A stretch of 64,000 nt of DNA, taken from positions 84,261-148,260 of the forward strand of contig JAAFJX010000009.1 in the NCBI GenBank assembly GCA_013299045.1. Reading direction: 5' to 3'. The translations under genes were made by a program, and so were the position numbers. Every line of letters starts with the position of its first letter. Position 1 is the first letter of the stretch. Below the pieces are notes generated by a model. That model was not told the origin of the DNA. It saw nothing but the letters and a program-made list of their open reading frames with translations, and did no database searches. This document shows positions 29,201-37,338 of this stretch, in pieces. The stretch comes from Cytophagales bacterium (GTDB lineage: Bacteria; Bacteroidota; Bacteroidia; Cytophagales; Bernardetiaceae).

Positions 29201-30407
29201 TGCCTTCAAAGTTCGTGATATTGTTGATAACCTTGCCAGTTGTAACATCTATTTCGGACAGTTGTGTGCGCGAAGAATCCTGCCCAAAGTTACTCAAAAC
29301 CAAAAAAGCGTTATCTGAGCGCCTGAAAGTAGCAGCTTTATAGCCAGAAGCCACTGAATTGTGGGCGGTCAAGTCTGCATTAAGCAGTAGGGTTCGGGTT
29401 TCGCTGTCGCCTTCGTATTCTAATCTTGCAATCAAGAATTGTGTGTTATCAAATTCATACAGAACGAGGCCACGGTCTTGAACTGTATTGTTGTTTTGGA
29501 CAGAATTAACGCAGCGGCCAGTCCAATCATAGACTTCCATGAGCTTGTTTTTTTTATCCGTCAGATATATTTTTTTTCCATCTGCCGTAACTTCTATATT
29601 GGTAAACTGGCGCTCAGGTACAGTAAATGAGGTTATTTCGGTGCCGTCTCTGGCCAATAGGGCACATCGCTCTTGGCCAGCCACCGCAATTTGATTATTG
29701 GCTAAAATTTCAAAGTCAGTAATAGGTATGTCGCCTGTTCGTATGGTGTAGGAGGCATTTTTGTTTTTGAGGTCTTTTACTGTAAGAAAAACATCGTTTT
29801 CAATGTAACAGACTTCGTTGCTATTGTATAAAAATGCAGGTGCAAGCTGTTTGGTAGGCACATTATAGATTTTCTGAGCAGGCAGCCTGTATGAGTTATG
29901 CAATATCCGCAAGGCAGATTCCCTAAAGCGGTAATTGTCTGTAAAAAATTTATTAAGATTAAAAGCCATGCCCAGTAGGTCTAAGGCCATATTCGGGTCT
30001 TTGCCTTCAATATTTTGTGCCAAATTAATAAGAGCATTCAACTGGGCTTGGTAGCTCGTTATTTGGGCTTGCCTGCTCGTTGAATCCGCTTTGTCGTTGG
30101 CGGCGGTCAGCTCTTTCAGCTTGCTTTCAAGGCTTTTATTTTTTTTGTCTATGGTTTCTGTAGTCTGGTTTTCCGAGTCGTCTAAACGGTCTTGTATAAG
30201 ATTTCGGTAGTTCTTGGGGCGGTCTGGACAACCAGAGGCTGCTTCAAGCACCTTCTTGGCCATCACAAACTTCTCTGCTTTTATATAACTATCGGCTTGT
30301 TTCATAAGAGCTTGCCAGCAACTACCCTGAGCCAGTGCTCCGCTTATTTGCCACAATAAAAAAAACAAGACCAGACAGAAACCACGCACTTTTATACCCA
30401 AACCCAT
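26295..30407 (-). CDS. Large secreted protein: coiled coil, beta-propeller-like and TPR-like regions
   Basis: A 1370-residue protein with a signal peptide (residues 1-26, ending GALAQ). A short helical N-terminal repeat unit (about 28-70) and a coiled coil (about 85-150) lead into a long stretch to about residue 780 of repeated beta segments of the form NEVCYIENDVFLTVKDL, GKKIYLTDKKNKLMEVYDW, EKIIACCTDNTVHILDMNG. This looks like one or two WD40-like propellers. The remainder is helical with TPR-like pairs (for example AVAKIHNLLYS and RAIALCEDFLQAR). No enzyme motif is seen. The likely place is periplasmic or outer-membrane linked, as a scaffold. It is the longest gene here and has no close neighbour on its strand. 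I do not recognise a named family. Confidence 0.7.
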   Translation of the reverse strand: MGLGIKVRGFCLVLFFLLWQISGALAQGSCWQALMKQADSYIKAEKFVMAKKVLEAASGCPDRPKNYRNLIQDRLDDSENQTTETIDKKNKSLESKLKELTAANDKADSTSRQAQITSYQAQLNALINLAQNIEGKDPNMALDLLGMAFNLNKFFTDNYRFRESALRILHNSYRLPAQKIYNVPTKQLAPAFLYNSNEVCYIENDVFLTVKDLKNKNASYTIRTGDIPITDFEILANNQIAVAGQERCALLARDGTEITSFTVPERQFTNIEVTADGKKIYLTDKKNKLMEVYDWTGRCVNSVQNNNTVQDRGLVLYEFDNTQFLIARLEYEGDSETRTLLLNADLTAHNSVASGYKAATFRRSDNAFLVLSNFGQDSSRTQLSEIDVTTGKVINNITNFEGNYTEIISLGLFSMIRSSSKILILNQAFIPVNELCTMFESSEGGFENIAFSTDLQWFVAAEGGSKPLKRLRVWEQNGFVKLQIPPKEDAWYVYATANASGEKIIACCTDNTVHILDMNGSILKKIPFKATPTEALALPAADYMMVRTNDGQLHTVREDKIVYSRPYETNWKMPLSMGDTNAVLMQTANNEIAVVKLLSPEKLRTFSTKGRIRNMRYASFTHELYASSDPYEDSLLLNIFDVETGFLKNQERLPLRNIDFDIWRSSNLYTLQRTLRSSRSEALLYRGLSYLEQEVFLENRAIKLETDQNNFRNPYILVLLDKTRAERYNEYGRLMDYYQSGIEGDKMYSVCFTNNNLVITCSRQEGIVVWNYNHLENVISAASDVLPKFSLEERTKAGYIPALSEVYRSEDPYFVVQGLKYYHEDKSVRKEYTKQDILTITEGLKKYLFALIKKQAEEETKGIQYTSSALLYEAIYTEIDTFITDKNYTKKFLDVLYQSCLNDKVIQKEAATLFKKSHLLSTEQKKKLCEHYAQMLLNDDDIEKLLEFTTYINKTSSAEYATLEAQTLNKILKDNYLYRVNFAYTKIFKLEASKKQFNDAFNQKLEQEESILELTKLFKPSLKSGDDYKSKLIYNKMVNYIKTSDNEYNLTPLYHLNDAGNMAYDLSPHLDERLLQIVIQKNDWATTSYVLDRFERAQNQVAVAKIHNLLYSQVPHTRSLLVLENFYYRFAGQPDKRAGVLGRYIQLMRGMYLSPNTDSLKRGATFLLMKRQIENTNEVLGACYWQMKSAKTDSLLLENAKFMIHFATMSPPELLPTVYYYASDLLKRSAQRSKDNTEATALLTELRINQLYYALDNNRKNELKKLARSLLKQAPTDKRVQILVPTAYMAAGSTRRAIALCEDFLQARLTAEEDSEMPLNNGNRKAADIMQEMSVTADLKNSYLQMAERYFNKAKVPLGKQEAYRRALGR

Positions 30408-30574
30408 ACTTGTTGCTATATCTTCTTAGAAAAAAAATTGGACTGCAAAATACAAATAAAATAGATGCTGCTTCATGAAGTGGTAATAATTTTGTAGGGG
30501 TTTAAACCTTACAAGCTGATTCTAATCTAAGCCAAAAACCGTTGTTTTACAACTTTAAAATTAATCACACGCCT

Positions 30575-32131
30575 ATGGCTAAGTTTCATACTGTCCGTTT
30601 ATTCCTGCTGCTTGTTTTTATGGCCTTTAACCACCTTGTTTGGGGGCAAACGTACGTAGAAGACGTAGCGCCTATCATTTACAACAACTGCACGTCTTGC
30701 CACCGAAGCGGCAACATTGCACCTTTTAGCCTAACAGGCTACGAGGAGGTCAAAGCATTTAGTACAAGCATACGCGGCTCTGTTCTTTCGCGTGAAATGC
30801 CGCCTTGGCCTCCAGACCCTAGCTACAGTCGTTTTCAGCACGAAAGAACGCTTACTGACGTACAAATTCAAACAATTGTTTCTTGGATAGATAAGGGTAT
30901 GCCGCAAGGCGACCCCAGTAAAGAGCCAGCTAAACCCAAGTATGACGAAATTGAAGATTTGGGAACGCCAGACCTTGTTTTAAAAATGAAAACAGCTTAC
31001 ACGCACAAAGGGACTGGTACAGATATGTACCGCGTTATGGTTGTACCTACTGGCCTCAAAGAAGACAAAATGATTAAGGCCATTGCGGTTGTGCCAGGAA
31101 ACCGCGATATTGTTCACCACGTTATAACCGCCTTAGATACCACCGGGCAAGCCCGCATTCTTGATGCTGCAGACCCGCTTGAGGGCTACGAACAGTATGG
31201 TGGCTTTGGCTTTCAAACAGCCACCAATAACTTTCATAACTGGGTGCCGGGAGCTTCTTTTTTGACTACTTTCCCTAAAAATATGGGCAAGGTTTTGTTC
31301 AAAAATACCGACTTACTCATGCAAATGCACTATGCGCCCAGTAATAGCGATGCCACAGACCAGAGCATGGTTTATATCTATTATGCAGACGAACCTACTG
31401 AAAGAACGATTGTTACACAGCCTGTTATTAACCCCCTGTTTCTGAACGAGGAGTTTCTTATTCCGGCCAACACAGTCAAAACCTTTAGAGCAGACCTCAC
31501 CATTCCAAGAGATATATCTTTGCTGGGTGTAGCACCGCACGCTCACAATTTAGGCAAAAGTTTTGAGGTTTATGCTATTCCTCCACGCAGCAACGATACC
31601 ATTAAACTTATACGCATCAATGAGTGGGATTTCCATTGGCAAGGACAATACAATTTTAACAAGCTGATAAAAATTCCGCGCGGCTCAAAACTCTATGCCA
31701 AGGCTGTTTATGATAACACAGAAGCCAACCATCACAATCCAAATAGTCCACCTAAGGATATGCGCTGGGGCGAAAGTACCTCTGAAGAAATGTTTTTGGT
31801 CTATTTCTCCTACATACCATACAAAGCAGGCGACGAAGATATAGAGTTGGTTACATCTATTCAGGAGAATCAAGCAGAAAAGATTAGAATGAACCTTTTC
31901 CCGAATCCTGCCCAGACACAGGTACTTATCCAAGTAGAGAGCGTTCCGCAGCGTGTAGAAGTGGTGGATATGCTAGGGCAAGTGGTGAGCGTACCAACGT
32001 GGGAGCAGCAGCGCATTGGCAATACTTATCAAATTAGCAGCAATGTGAGCACTCTGACAAATGGGCTTTATGAAGTGCGGATACTTACCGAAAAAGGTCA
32101 AGCATCGCGAAAAATGCTAATTGTTAGGTAA
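30575..32131 (+). CDS. Secreted cytochrome c/copper type II monooxygenase-like protein with T9SS tail
   Basis: A 518-residue protein. ATG 30575 (MAKFHTVRLFLLLVFMAFNH) gives a normal signal peptide (cleavage near VWGQ); a TTG 33 bases earlier is less likely. A c-type haem site CTSCH lies at 39-43 with REMPPWPPD as probable axial-Met region. The middle and C-terminal part (VVPGNRDIVHHVITAL, LLMQMHYAPS, VAPHAHNLGKSF, DFHWQGQYNF) carries the His-rich copper ligands of ascorbate-dependent monooxygenase (PHM-like) folds. The last ~85 residues (NLFPNPAQTQVLIQV to GLYEVRILTEKGQ) are a type IX sorting domain. It is therefore probably exported to the cell surface. The substrate is unknown. The CcmF-type gene at 13281 could mature its haem. 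Confidence 0.85.
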   Translation: MAKFHTVRLFLLLVFMAFNHLVWGQTYVEDVAPIIYNNCTSCHRSGNIAPFSLTGYEEVKAFSTSIRGSVLSREMPPWPPDPSYSRFQHERTLTDVQIQTIVSWIDKGMPQGDPSKEPAKPKYDEIEDLGTPDLVLKMKTAYTHKGTGTDMYRVMVVPTGLKEDKMIKAIAVVPGNRDIVHHVITALDTTGQARILDAADPLEGYEQYGGFGFQTATNNFHNWVPGASFLTTFPKNMGKVLFKNTDLLMQMHYAPSNSDATDQSMVYIYYADEPTERTIVTQPVINPLFLNEEFLIPANTVKTFRADLTIPRDISLLGVAPHAHNLGKSFEVYAIPPRSNDTIKLIRINEWDFHWQGQYNFNKLIKIPRGSKLYAKAVYDNTEANHHNPNSPPKDMRWGESTSEEMFLVYFSYIPYKAGDEDIELVTSIQENQAEKIRMNLFPNPAQTQVLIQVESVPQRVEVVDMLGQVVSVPTWEQQRIGNTYQISSNVSTLTNGLYEVRILTEKGQASRKMLIVR

Positions 32132-32373
32132 TTACCTTAGAAAGCCTTTGCAAGGACATAGCAGATAAATTGATTGATATGATTTATCTGCTTTAGGAGC
32201 ACATCTCTGATTTTGAGTAGTTTTTTCTTTGATTCACTCTCTTGCAAAACATAGTTGCACATAAAATCTCACCCTCTGACAGTTTGAGCCATTCGCTTTT
32301 GTCTGATGCGAGGCAGGGCTTAAAAGCTCTTGAGATTTTGCTAGTTATCTGACAAAGCAGCTTAAAAACTAAG
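32129..32373. mobile_element. Degenerate family A copy, ends eroded
   Basis: From attgattgatatgatttatc (32169) to gcttaaaaactaag (ending 32373) the sequence matches family A, including the gcctcgcatcagac block in complement. The right terminus is missing and the left terminus is not recognisable. However, the distance from the upstream stop codon TAA (32129) to attgattg is 40 bases, against 41 from the TAG of intact copies, so the element probably began at that stop codon. The ~350 bases downstream are very A/T-rich with long A and T runs and no gene. Confidence 0.6.
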
Positions 32374-32732
32374 AGGTGGTTTAAATTTCATATTTACTTC
32401 TTTTTTGAGGACAAAATTTTGGTGAAAAGGTAAAAATGTGCTTGCTTTTTACGAAAAATAAACGTTCTATCAACAAAAAACGCTTTATAAAATCCATAAA
32501 AGACCTTTTATAAATTTTTAAACAGCCTCTTGAACCACTCAAATTTTTTTTGATTTATAATTTTTTTTAAAATTATATTTTTATAAAAAAAAATTGTCTA
32601 AAATTTGGTGGAGTAGATTTTTTTTTTTTGTGCGTCAAAACGTGCGCGCTTATTACCTCAGTAATTGTTTTCGTGTTGCGTGTTTTGGCATACTTAACCC
32701 AATGTTCAACTCTTAAATTTTACGTTAAAAAC

Positions 32733-33104
32733 ATGAAAAAGTATGTTTTATTGGCTTGTTTATTGACGAGCACCACATTCGTCAGCGCGGCAAGCGTTGA
32801 AGTAAGCAAAGAAGTTGCGCCTAGCGCTACTGAAGTTCTGTTAAAGGGCAGCGAAGAGAGAAAAGATGAGACTTCATTTGCAAGCATTGAAGTAAGCAAA
32901 GAAGTTGCACCTAGCGCTACTGAAGCCGTGTTAAAAGAGAGAGAAGAGAAAAAAGAAGTAGTAACTACAGCTTATATCTGCAACTTTAAGGTTAATGGAG
33001 AGGTTATTCCTGTTCCTATGCCAAATCAGTTTAGTGATTCTGTAAACGCCTTGCTTTGTGGAATAGTGCAGTTACTTGTAGATTTAGGTTTTACACCAGG
33101 ATAA
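32733..33104 (+). CDS. Small secreted protein with a duplicated 29-33-residue segment
   Basis: A 123-residue protein starting at ATG 32733 (MKKYVLLACLLTSTTFVSAA), a clear signal peptide; the frame extends upstream but through a low-complexity leader. After cleavage the sequence SVEVSKEVAPSATEVLLKGS is followed by the near copy SIEVSKEVAPSATEAVLKER, a tandem duplication at DNA level too. The C-terminal half has two Cys (CNFKVNGEVIPVPMPNQ and LLCGIVQLLVDLG). No family is recognised. It precedes a GLPGLI/outer-membrane receptor pair by 155 bases with an inverted repeat between. A structural or signalling peptide is conceivable, not shown. Confidence 0.7.
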   Translation: MKKYVLLACLLTSTTFVSAASVEVSKEVAPSATEVLLKGSEERKDETSFASIEVSKEVAPSATEAVLKEREEKKEVVTTAYICNFKVNGEVIPVPMPNQFSDSVNALLCGIVQLLVDLGFTPG

Positions 33105-33177
33105 CCTATACATTTTTGCATGATGTAACTGAAATAATCTTGCTTAGGATATAATTTTCTCCTTTATTCGCAAGTAT

Positions 33178-33228
33178 AGTACCTATTCCCCTTGGCGTAC
33201 TACAAAAAAACTAGTGGGAATAGGTACT
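33178..33228. promoter_or_regulatory. 13-bp perfect inverted repeat upstream of the GLPGLI gene
   Basis: agtacctattccc (33178-33190) and gggaataggtact (33216-33228) are exact complements with a 25-base loop. It lies 74 bases after the small secreted protein and 32 bases before the GLPGLI start. There is no T run, so it fits an operator or RNA stem as well as a terminator. Confidence 0.5.
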
Positions 33229-33259
33229 ACTCATAAATTTCTCAAACAATTTCAATACC

Positions 33260-34177
33260 ATGAATCTCAAATATTTTATATTTTTCTGGCTTTTTGTAGC
33301 AAAAATACCTGCGGCTTATACACAAGTTCCTAGTGTGGGTATTCAGTATATAGTCAGTGTCAATACTGATGATATCGTGATGAGAACCAAAGAAATTTAT
33401 AGTTTGGTAATTGTCAAGAATGAGTCCATTTACTACAACCATCTCATAGATAGCATGAGCGATTTTCCACACAAGGCCATTCTTGCCCAGCCCAAAAAAA
33501 TAGGAATTGGTACAAAAGTTAAACTGAGTGATAATCATACAACTGTTATTGCTCAAGATGTGCTGTATAAGAATTATGAACAAGACAGCATTATTTACAA
33601 CGCGGAGTTAATGCATACTGGCCGATTTGAATTGGTTGGTGAGAGCTTGCAACTATTTGATTGGCATATCTTGCCAAACAGCGACACCCTCATACTGGGT
33701 TACAAGTGCCAGGCAGCCAAGGCTGATTTTCGCGGCAGAACTTACACGGCTTATTTCAGCCCTCAGCTCCATGCCTTTGGTGGTCCTTGGAAGTTTGATG
33801 GCTTGCCGGGTCTTATCTTACAAGTGCAGTGCCATGAAAAGTTCTTTGTTATTGAACCCTACAAGATTGTTTTGAATGCCACTTTAGACCCCATCAAGAA
33901 TCCTTACAGAGAACTCTCAAAAGAGACTTTGAACAGAGAGCAATATATATATGTCTTTGGACAAGGAAGATTAGACTATTATAAATTTATCAAAGCTGGT
34001 TTGGCTAAATACCTCCCAGATACACCGCTTCCATTTAGTTTTTTGTCTGATAAGCGTATAGAAGATGATATGGAAGGCGAAGATATAACGGATAGCAGCC
34101 TCAAAGGGATAGAGGAAAGACTCAAAAAGACTGCCGAGAGATTGAATATGGGCAAAAAGGACAACAAGAAAAAATAG
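33260..34177 (+). CDS. GLPGLI family protein
   Basis: A 305-residue secreted protein with signal peptide (1-21, ending AAYTQ). The family motif is present as FGGPWKFDGLPGLILQV (about residues 174-190), preceded by the conserved YKCQAAKADFRGRTYTAYFS. The C-terminal ~40 residues are Lys/Asp/Glu-rich and end NKKK. GLPGLI proteins are Bacteroidota envelope proteins of unknown function that often sit next to a TonB-linked outer-membrane protein. That pairing is seen here: the receptor-like gene starts one base after this stop codon. Confidence 0.88.
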   Translation: MNLKYFIFFWLFVAKIPAAYTQVPSVGIQYIVSVNTDDIVMRTKEIYSLVIVKNESIYYNHLIDSMSDFPHKAILAQPKKIGIGTKVKLSDNHTTVIAQDVLYKNYEQDSIIYNAELMHTGRFELVGESLQLFDWHILPNSDTLILGYKCQAAKADFRGRTYTAYFSPQLHAFGGPWKFDGLPGLILQVQCHEKFFVIEPYKIVLNATLDPIKNPYRELSKETLNREQYIYVFGQGRLDYYKFIKAGLAKYLPDTPLPFSFLSDKRIEDDMEGEDITDSSLKGIEERLKKTAERLNMGKKDNKKK

Positions 34178-34178
34178 A

Positions 34179-36836
34179 ATGCGGCTTGTATTGGTAATTT
34201 TTTTATTCTTTTTATTCTTGCCCAGGCTCATGGCGCAAACCCTTACTGGTACTATTACAGACAAGGAGGGTTTGCCTATTTCTATGGCCAATATCCTCAT
34301 CAAGGAAGCTAACCAGCCCCAAAATATTTTAGAGTTTACGCGGAGCAAGGCAGGAAAGTTCAGCCTCACGCTCAAAAAAAGCTACCAGAACTTACGCATA
34401 GACGTTACGGCCTTTAGCCACGCATCAGACTCCGTTATTGTACTTAACCCGCACAAAGACAGCACCTACTTCTTTCAGTTTAAGCTGACATTTATAGCTC
34501 AGGAGCTCAAGGAAGTGGTAGTTATGAGTGAGAAAAAACTTATAGATGTTAAAGAAGATACAGTAACTTACAACGTAAGCGCTTACAGGAACGGGACAGA
34601 GCAAAAGATAGAAGACGTACTAAAAAAAATGCCTGGCATTAAGGTAAATGAAAATAGTGGTACAATATCCTATAAAGGCAAAGAGGTAGAAACTGTAACA
34701 CTAGAAGGAGACGACCTCTTTGGCAAAAACTACGCCATAGGCACCAAAAACATCAACGTAGATATGGTAGAGCAAGTCCAAGCCATAGACAACTACTCTG
34801 CCAACCCTTTGCTCAAAGGCATAGAAGAGAATGGTAAAGTGAGTCTTAACCTTAAACTAAAGAAAAATAAATTTGATTTGTCAGGGTCTTCCAATATAGG
34901 GCTAGGCCTGGCGACAGAACAGAAAACCGCCATTAGTACTAACAACACGCTTTTAGGCATCACACACTCCTACAAATCCTTTGCATTGCTAGCCTTCAAT
35001 AACGTGGGGCTTAACAGCACGCCTTTTGACCATTTCGGGAATATTCAAACAGCTGAACGCTCGAAGGAGATGCCATACCACGCTCCCAAAATTATTCCTG
35101 AAAAAACCTCTTCTACTCCTCTTGCCGATAGCCGTGCCAATGTGAATAAACAGTACTTTGCCAGCTACAACGCTGTTTTTAAGATAAATAAGCGGTGGAG
35201 TATCAAGAACAACTTGTACTTTATGAAGGACGATATTTACGGCTATCAGTATTCAAAAATGGCATTTGCAGTTGATGGGTTTGAATTTAATTTTTCTGAC
35301 CAAACCCAAACGCACAAAAGACCTGTAATGTATAGAGGCGACTTAGAAATGAAATACAATACGTCCAAAACATCGTTGTTGGAATATAACTTTAGAATTA
35401 GCCAAGAAAATATCAAAACACCTATCCAAACACGCCTAAACGATTCGCTCAAATTTGAGTCAAGGCTAAATTCTCAAGATTTTTATCTACAACAAAAGCT
35501 GCTCTTTACTCAAAAAATTGGTAAAAAACGCGCTTTACAGTTCCATGTTTTGCAATCTACCAACTCTGTTCCACAGATACTAACCCTCACGCCCTCAGTT
35601 TTATCCCCCGACACGGCTCATCTAGACAGACAGGAAAGCCAGTTTCAAAAAAATTACATCGAGGCTCAATGTGTACTTTTGGGTGCTATTGGACGTGGCA
35701 AATACACCTTTTCACTGGGACTAAGGCATGATAAGAACCACTATACATCTTTGCTCTCAAGTCTATTTTCTAACGGAAAGTTGGGTTTAGGGGCTTCTAA
35801 CAATCTTATTTACAATCAACAAGCAGTCTATCAAACCGGAGTTTACAAAACGCATTATAAAAAATGGAAATTGGGTGTAGAGTACTCAGTCAGTTATTTG
35901 TACCAACAACTGCAAAATGAAAGTATGCCTCAAAATAAACAGGCTTTTATCATAGAACCTTTACTGACTATAGAATACAGGCTAAAAAAGTACTCTTTAT
36001 TCTCTTTAGCAGCTGGCTATAAGCAAAACCCTTTAGCTCAAAACTATCTCTTCAGCAATGAAGTGCTGGTTGATCCGCGTGCCAGTATAAAAAACACACC
36101 CAGCCTCATGCTACAGAATCATAGATTTTATAGCATAAACTACTATTTCAGTAATATGGGAAAATTTTTTACTCTGCATACGATGGCCACATACAGCAGA
36201 TTGATGGGCAACTTTTTTACAAATTGGACTTTTAGAGAGCGCACCACCCAGCTCAACAACTTCTTTCTGCCTGAACCTACAGATAACTTGCAACTGCTGT
36301 TTTCAATAGAACAACTTTTTAAAGAGCAATTATTTAAAGTTGATATAAGCTCTGGTTACAACGTCCTAAGCTATAAAAACATCTTAAACGGCTCTCAGCT
36401 ACGCAACAACCAAAGCCGCAACTTACATGGAAAGTTAGACTTTACAACAATATTTAATTCACCAATTAATTTTCATAACAAGCTGGAATACAGGCAGAAC
36501 CTCGCCAGTACCGAAAGTATTAGCAGTACTTTCAAGAATGAGAGTTTTACACATAGTTTCACTACAATCATCAGACTCATAAAAGGCAGTTATATGGCAG
36601 TAACCTCGGACTACTACATACCCAACCTCAATAAAAAGAACGATGCCTACTGGTTTTTAGATGCAAAAATAGTTTATGACCCGCCCAAAAGCAAATTTAA
36701 TTTTATGCTTACGGGGAAGAATCTTTTAAACAAAAAAAACTTTGGGCAAATCCAAACCAGCGACTACGGATTTAGTATGTATCAAAGCAACCTTTTACCA
36801 CGCTATGTCATGCTACTCGTTTTTTTCAGTTTTTAG
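34179..36836 (+). CDS. TonB-linked outer-membrane receptor-like protein (carboxypeptidase-regulatory domain plus plug and barrel)
   Basis: An 885-residue outer-membrane protein. Signal peptide 1-20 (LFLPRLMAQ); carboxypeptidase-regulatory-like domain about 21-105 (GTITDKEGLPISMANI); a plug-like domain about 115-230 (EDVLKKMPGIKVNENSGTIS, NPLLKGIEENGKVSLNLKL); then a barrel to the C-terminus, which ends in an aromatic residue (LVFFSF). This belongs to the outer-membrane beta-barrel/TonB-dependent receptor-like group that partners GLPGLI proteins; no SusD follows. The substrate is unknown. It starts one base after the GLPGLI stop, so translation is probably coupled. Confidence 0.85.
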   Translation: MRLVLVIFLFFLFLPRLMAQTLTGTITDKEGLPISMANILIKEANQPQNILEFTRSKAGKFSLTLKKSYQNLRIDVTAFSHASDSVIVLNPHKDSTYFFQFKLTFIAQELKEVVVMSEKKLIDVKEDTVTYNVSAYRNGTEQKIEDVLKKMPGIKVNENSGTISYKGKEVETVTLEGDDLFGKNYAIGTKNINVDMVEQVQAIDNYSANPLLKGIEENGKVSLNLKLKKNKFDLSGSSNIGLGLATEQKTAISTNNTLLGITHSYKSFALLAFNNVGLNSTPFDHFGNIQTAERSKEMPYHAPKIIPEKTSSTPLADSRANVNKQYFASYNAVFKINKRWSIKNNLYFMKDDIYGYQYSKMAFAVDGFEFNFSDQTQTHKRPVMYRGDLEMKYNTSKTSLLEYNFRISQENIKTPIQTRLNDSLKFESRLNSQDFYLQQKLLFTQKIGKKRALQFHVLQSTNSVPQILTLTPSVLSPDTAHLDRQESQFQKNYIEAQCVLLGAIGRGKYTFSLGLRHDKNHYTSLLSSLFSNGKLGLGASNNLIYNQQAVYQTGVYKTHYKKWKLGVEYSVSYLYQQLQNESMPQNKQAFIIEPLLTIEYRLKKYSLFSLAAGYKQNPLAQNYLFSNEVLVDPRASIKNTPSLMLQNHRFYSINYYFSNMGKFFTLHTMATYSRLMGNFFTNWTFRERTTQLNNFFLPEPTDNLQLLFSIEQLFKEQLFKVDISSGYNVLSYKNILNGSQLRNNQSRNLHGKLDFTTIFNSPINFHNKLEYRQNLASTESISSTFKNESFTHSFTTIIRLIKGSYMAVTSDYYIPNLNKKNDAYWFLDAKIVYDPPKSKFNFMLTGKNLLNKKNFGQIQTSDYGFSMYQSNLLPRYVMLLVFFSF

Positions 36837-36872
36837 TGCCTACCATCAGGCTCTGCCCTATTCAGAATTAAA

Positions 36873-37338
36873 TAGTCGTGCCTTAAAATATATCTAAGGG
36901 GTTTGTTATCAGAAAATTAAACAAGCATTTCATCTTTAAAATCTCTTAGTTTTTAGCCTATTTTGTCAAAAAACAGCTAAAACCTCAAGAGCTTCTTACG
37001 GCCTGCACTGCCTCGCATCAGACAAAAGCGAATGGCTCAAATGTCAGAGGGTGAGATTTTCTGTGCAACTCTGTTTTGCAAGAGAGTAAATCAAAGAAAA
37101 AGCCATTCGCTGGTTTAGATGAAAAAGTTATTTTTCATCTAAATTGGCCTTTTGCGAGGCTTGATTTTTTTGCTATGCCCTACGGTCGGAACTTTCAGCT
37201 CGCGCTTCAGTTCGGCATCAAGGCAAAAAGTAGAGAAGAGAAGTCTATCAAAGGCTGTCAAGGTGTTCCCAAAATAGGTAAACTATCCTCCTTGAATTTA
37301 GCTTACATCTATTGAATGTACTTTTTAAGGGACGACTA
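36873..37338. mobile_element. Family A mobile repeat (466 bp)
   Basis: Ends tagtcgtgccttaaaatata (36873) and ttttaagggacgacta (ending 37338). The interior combines the block shared with the 4323 copy and a right part shared with 25410-26111 (gaggcttgatttttttgcta, gcatcaaggcaaaaagtaga, ttagcttacatctattgaat). It is the longest intact copy without a nested element. The final cta is the complement of the pirin stop codon. Confidence 0.85.

Noticed and set aside
37076..37315. 79-codon open frame
   Set aside because: Entirely inside a family A element and disrupted in the other copies.
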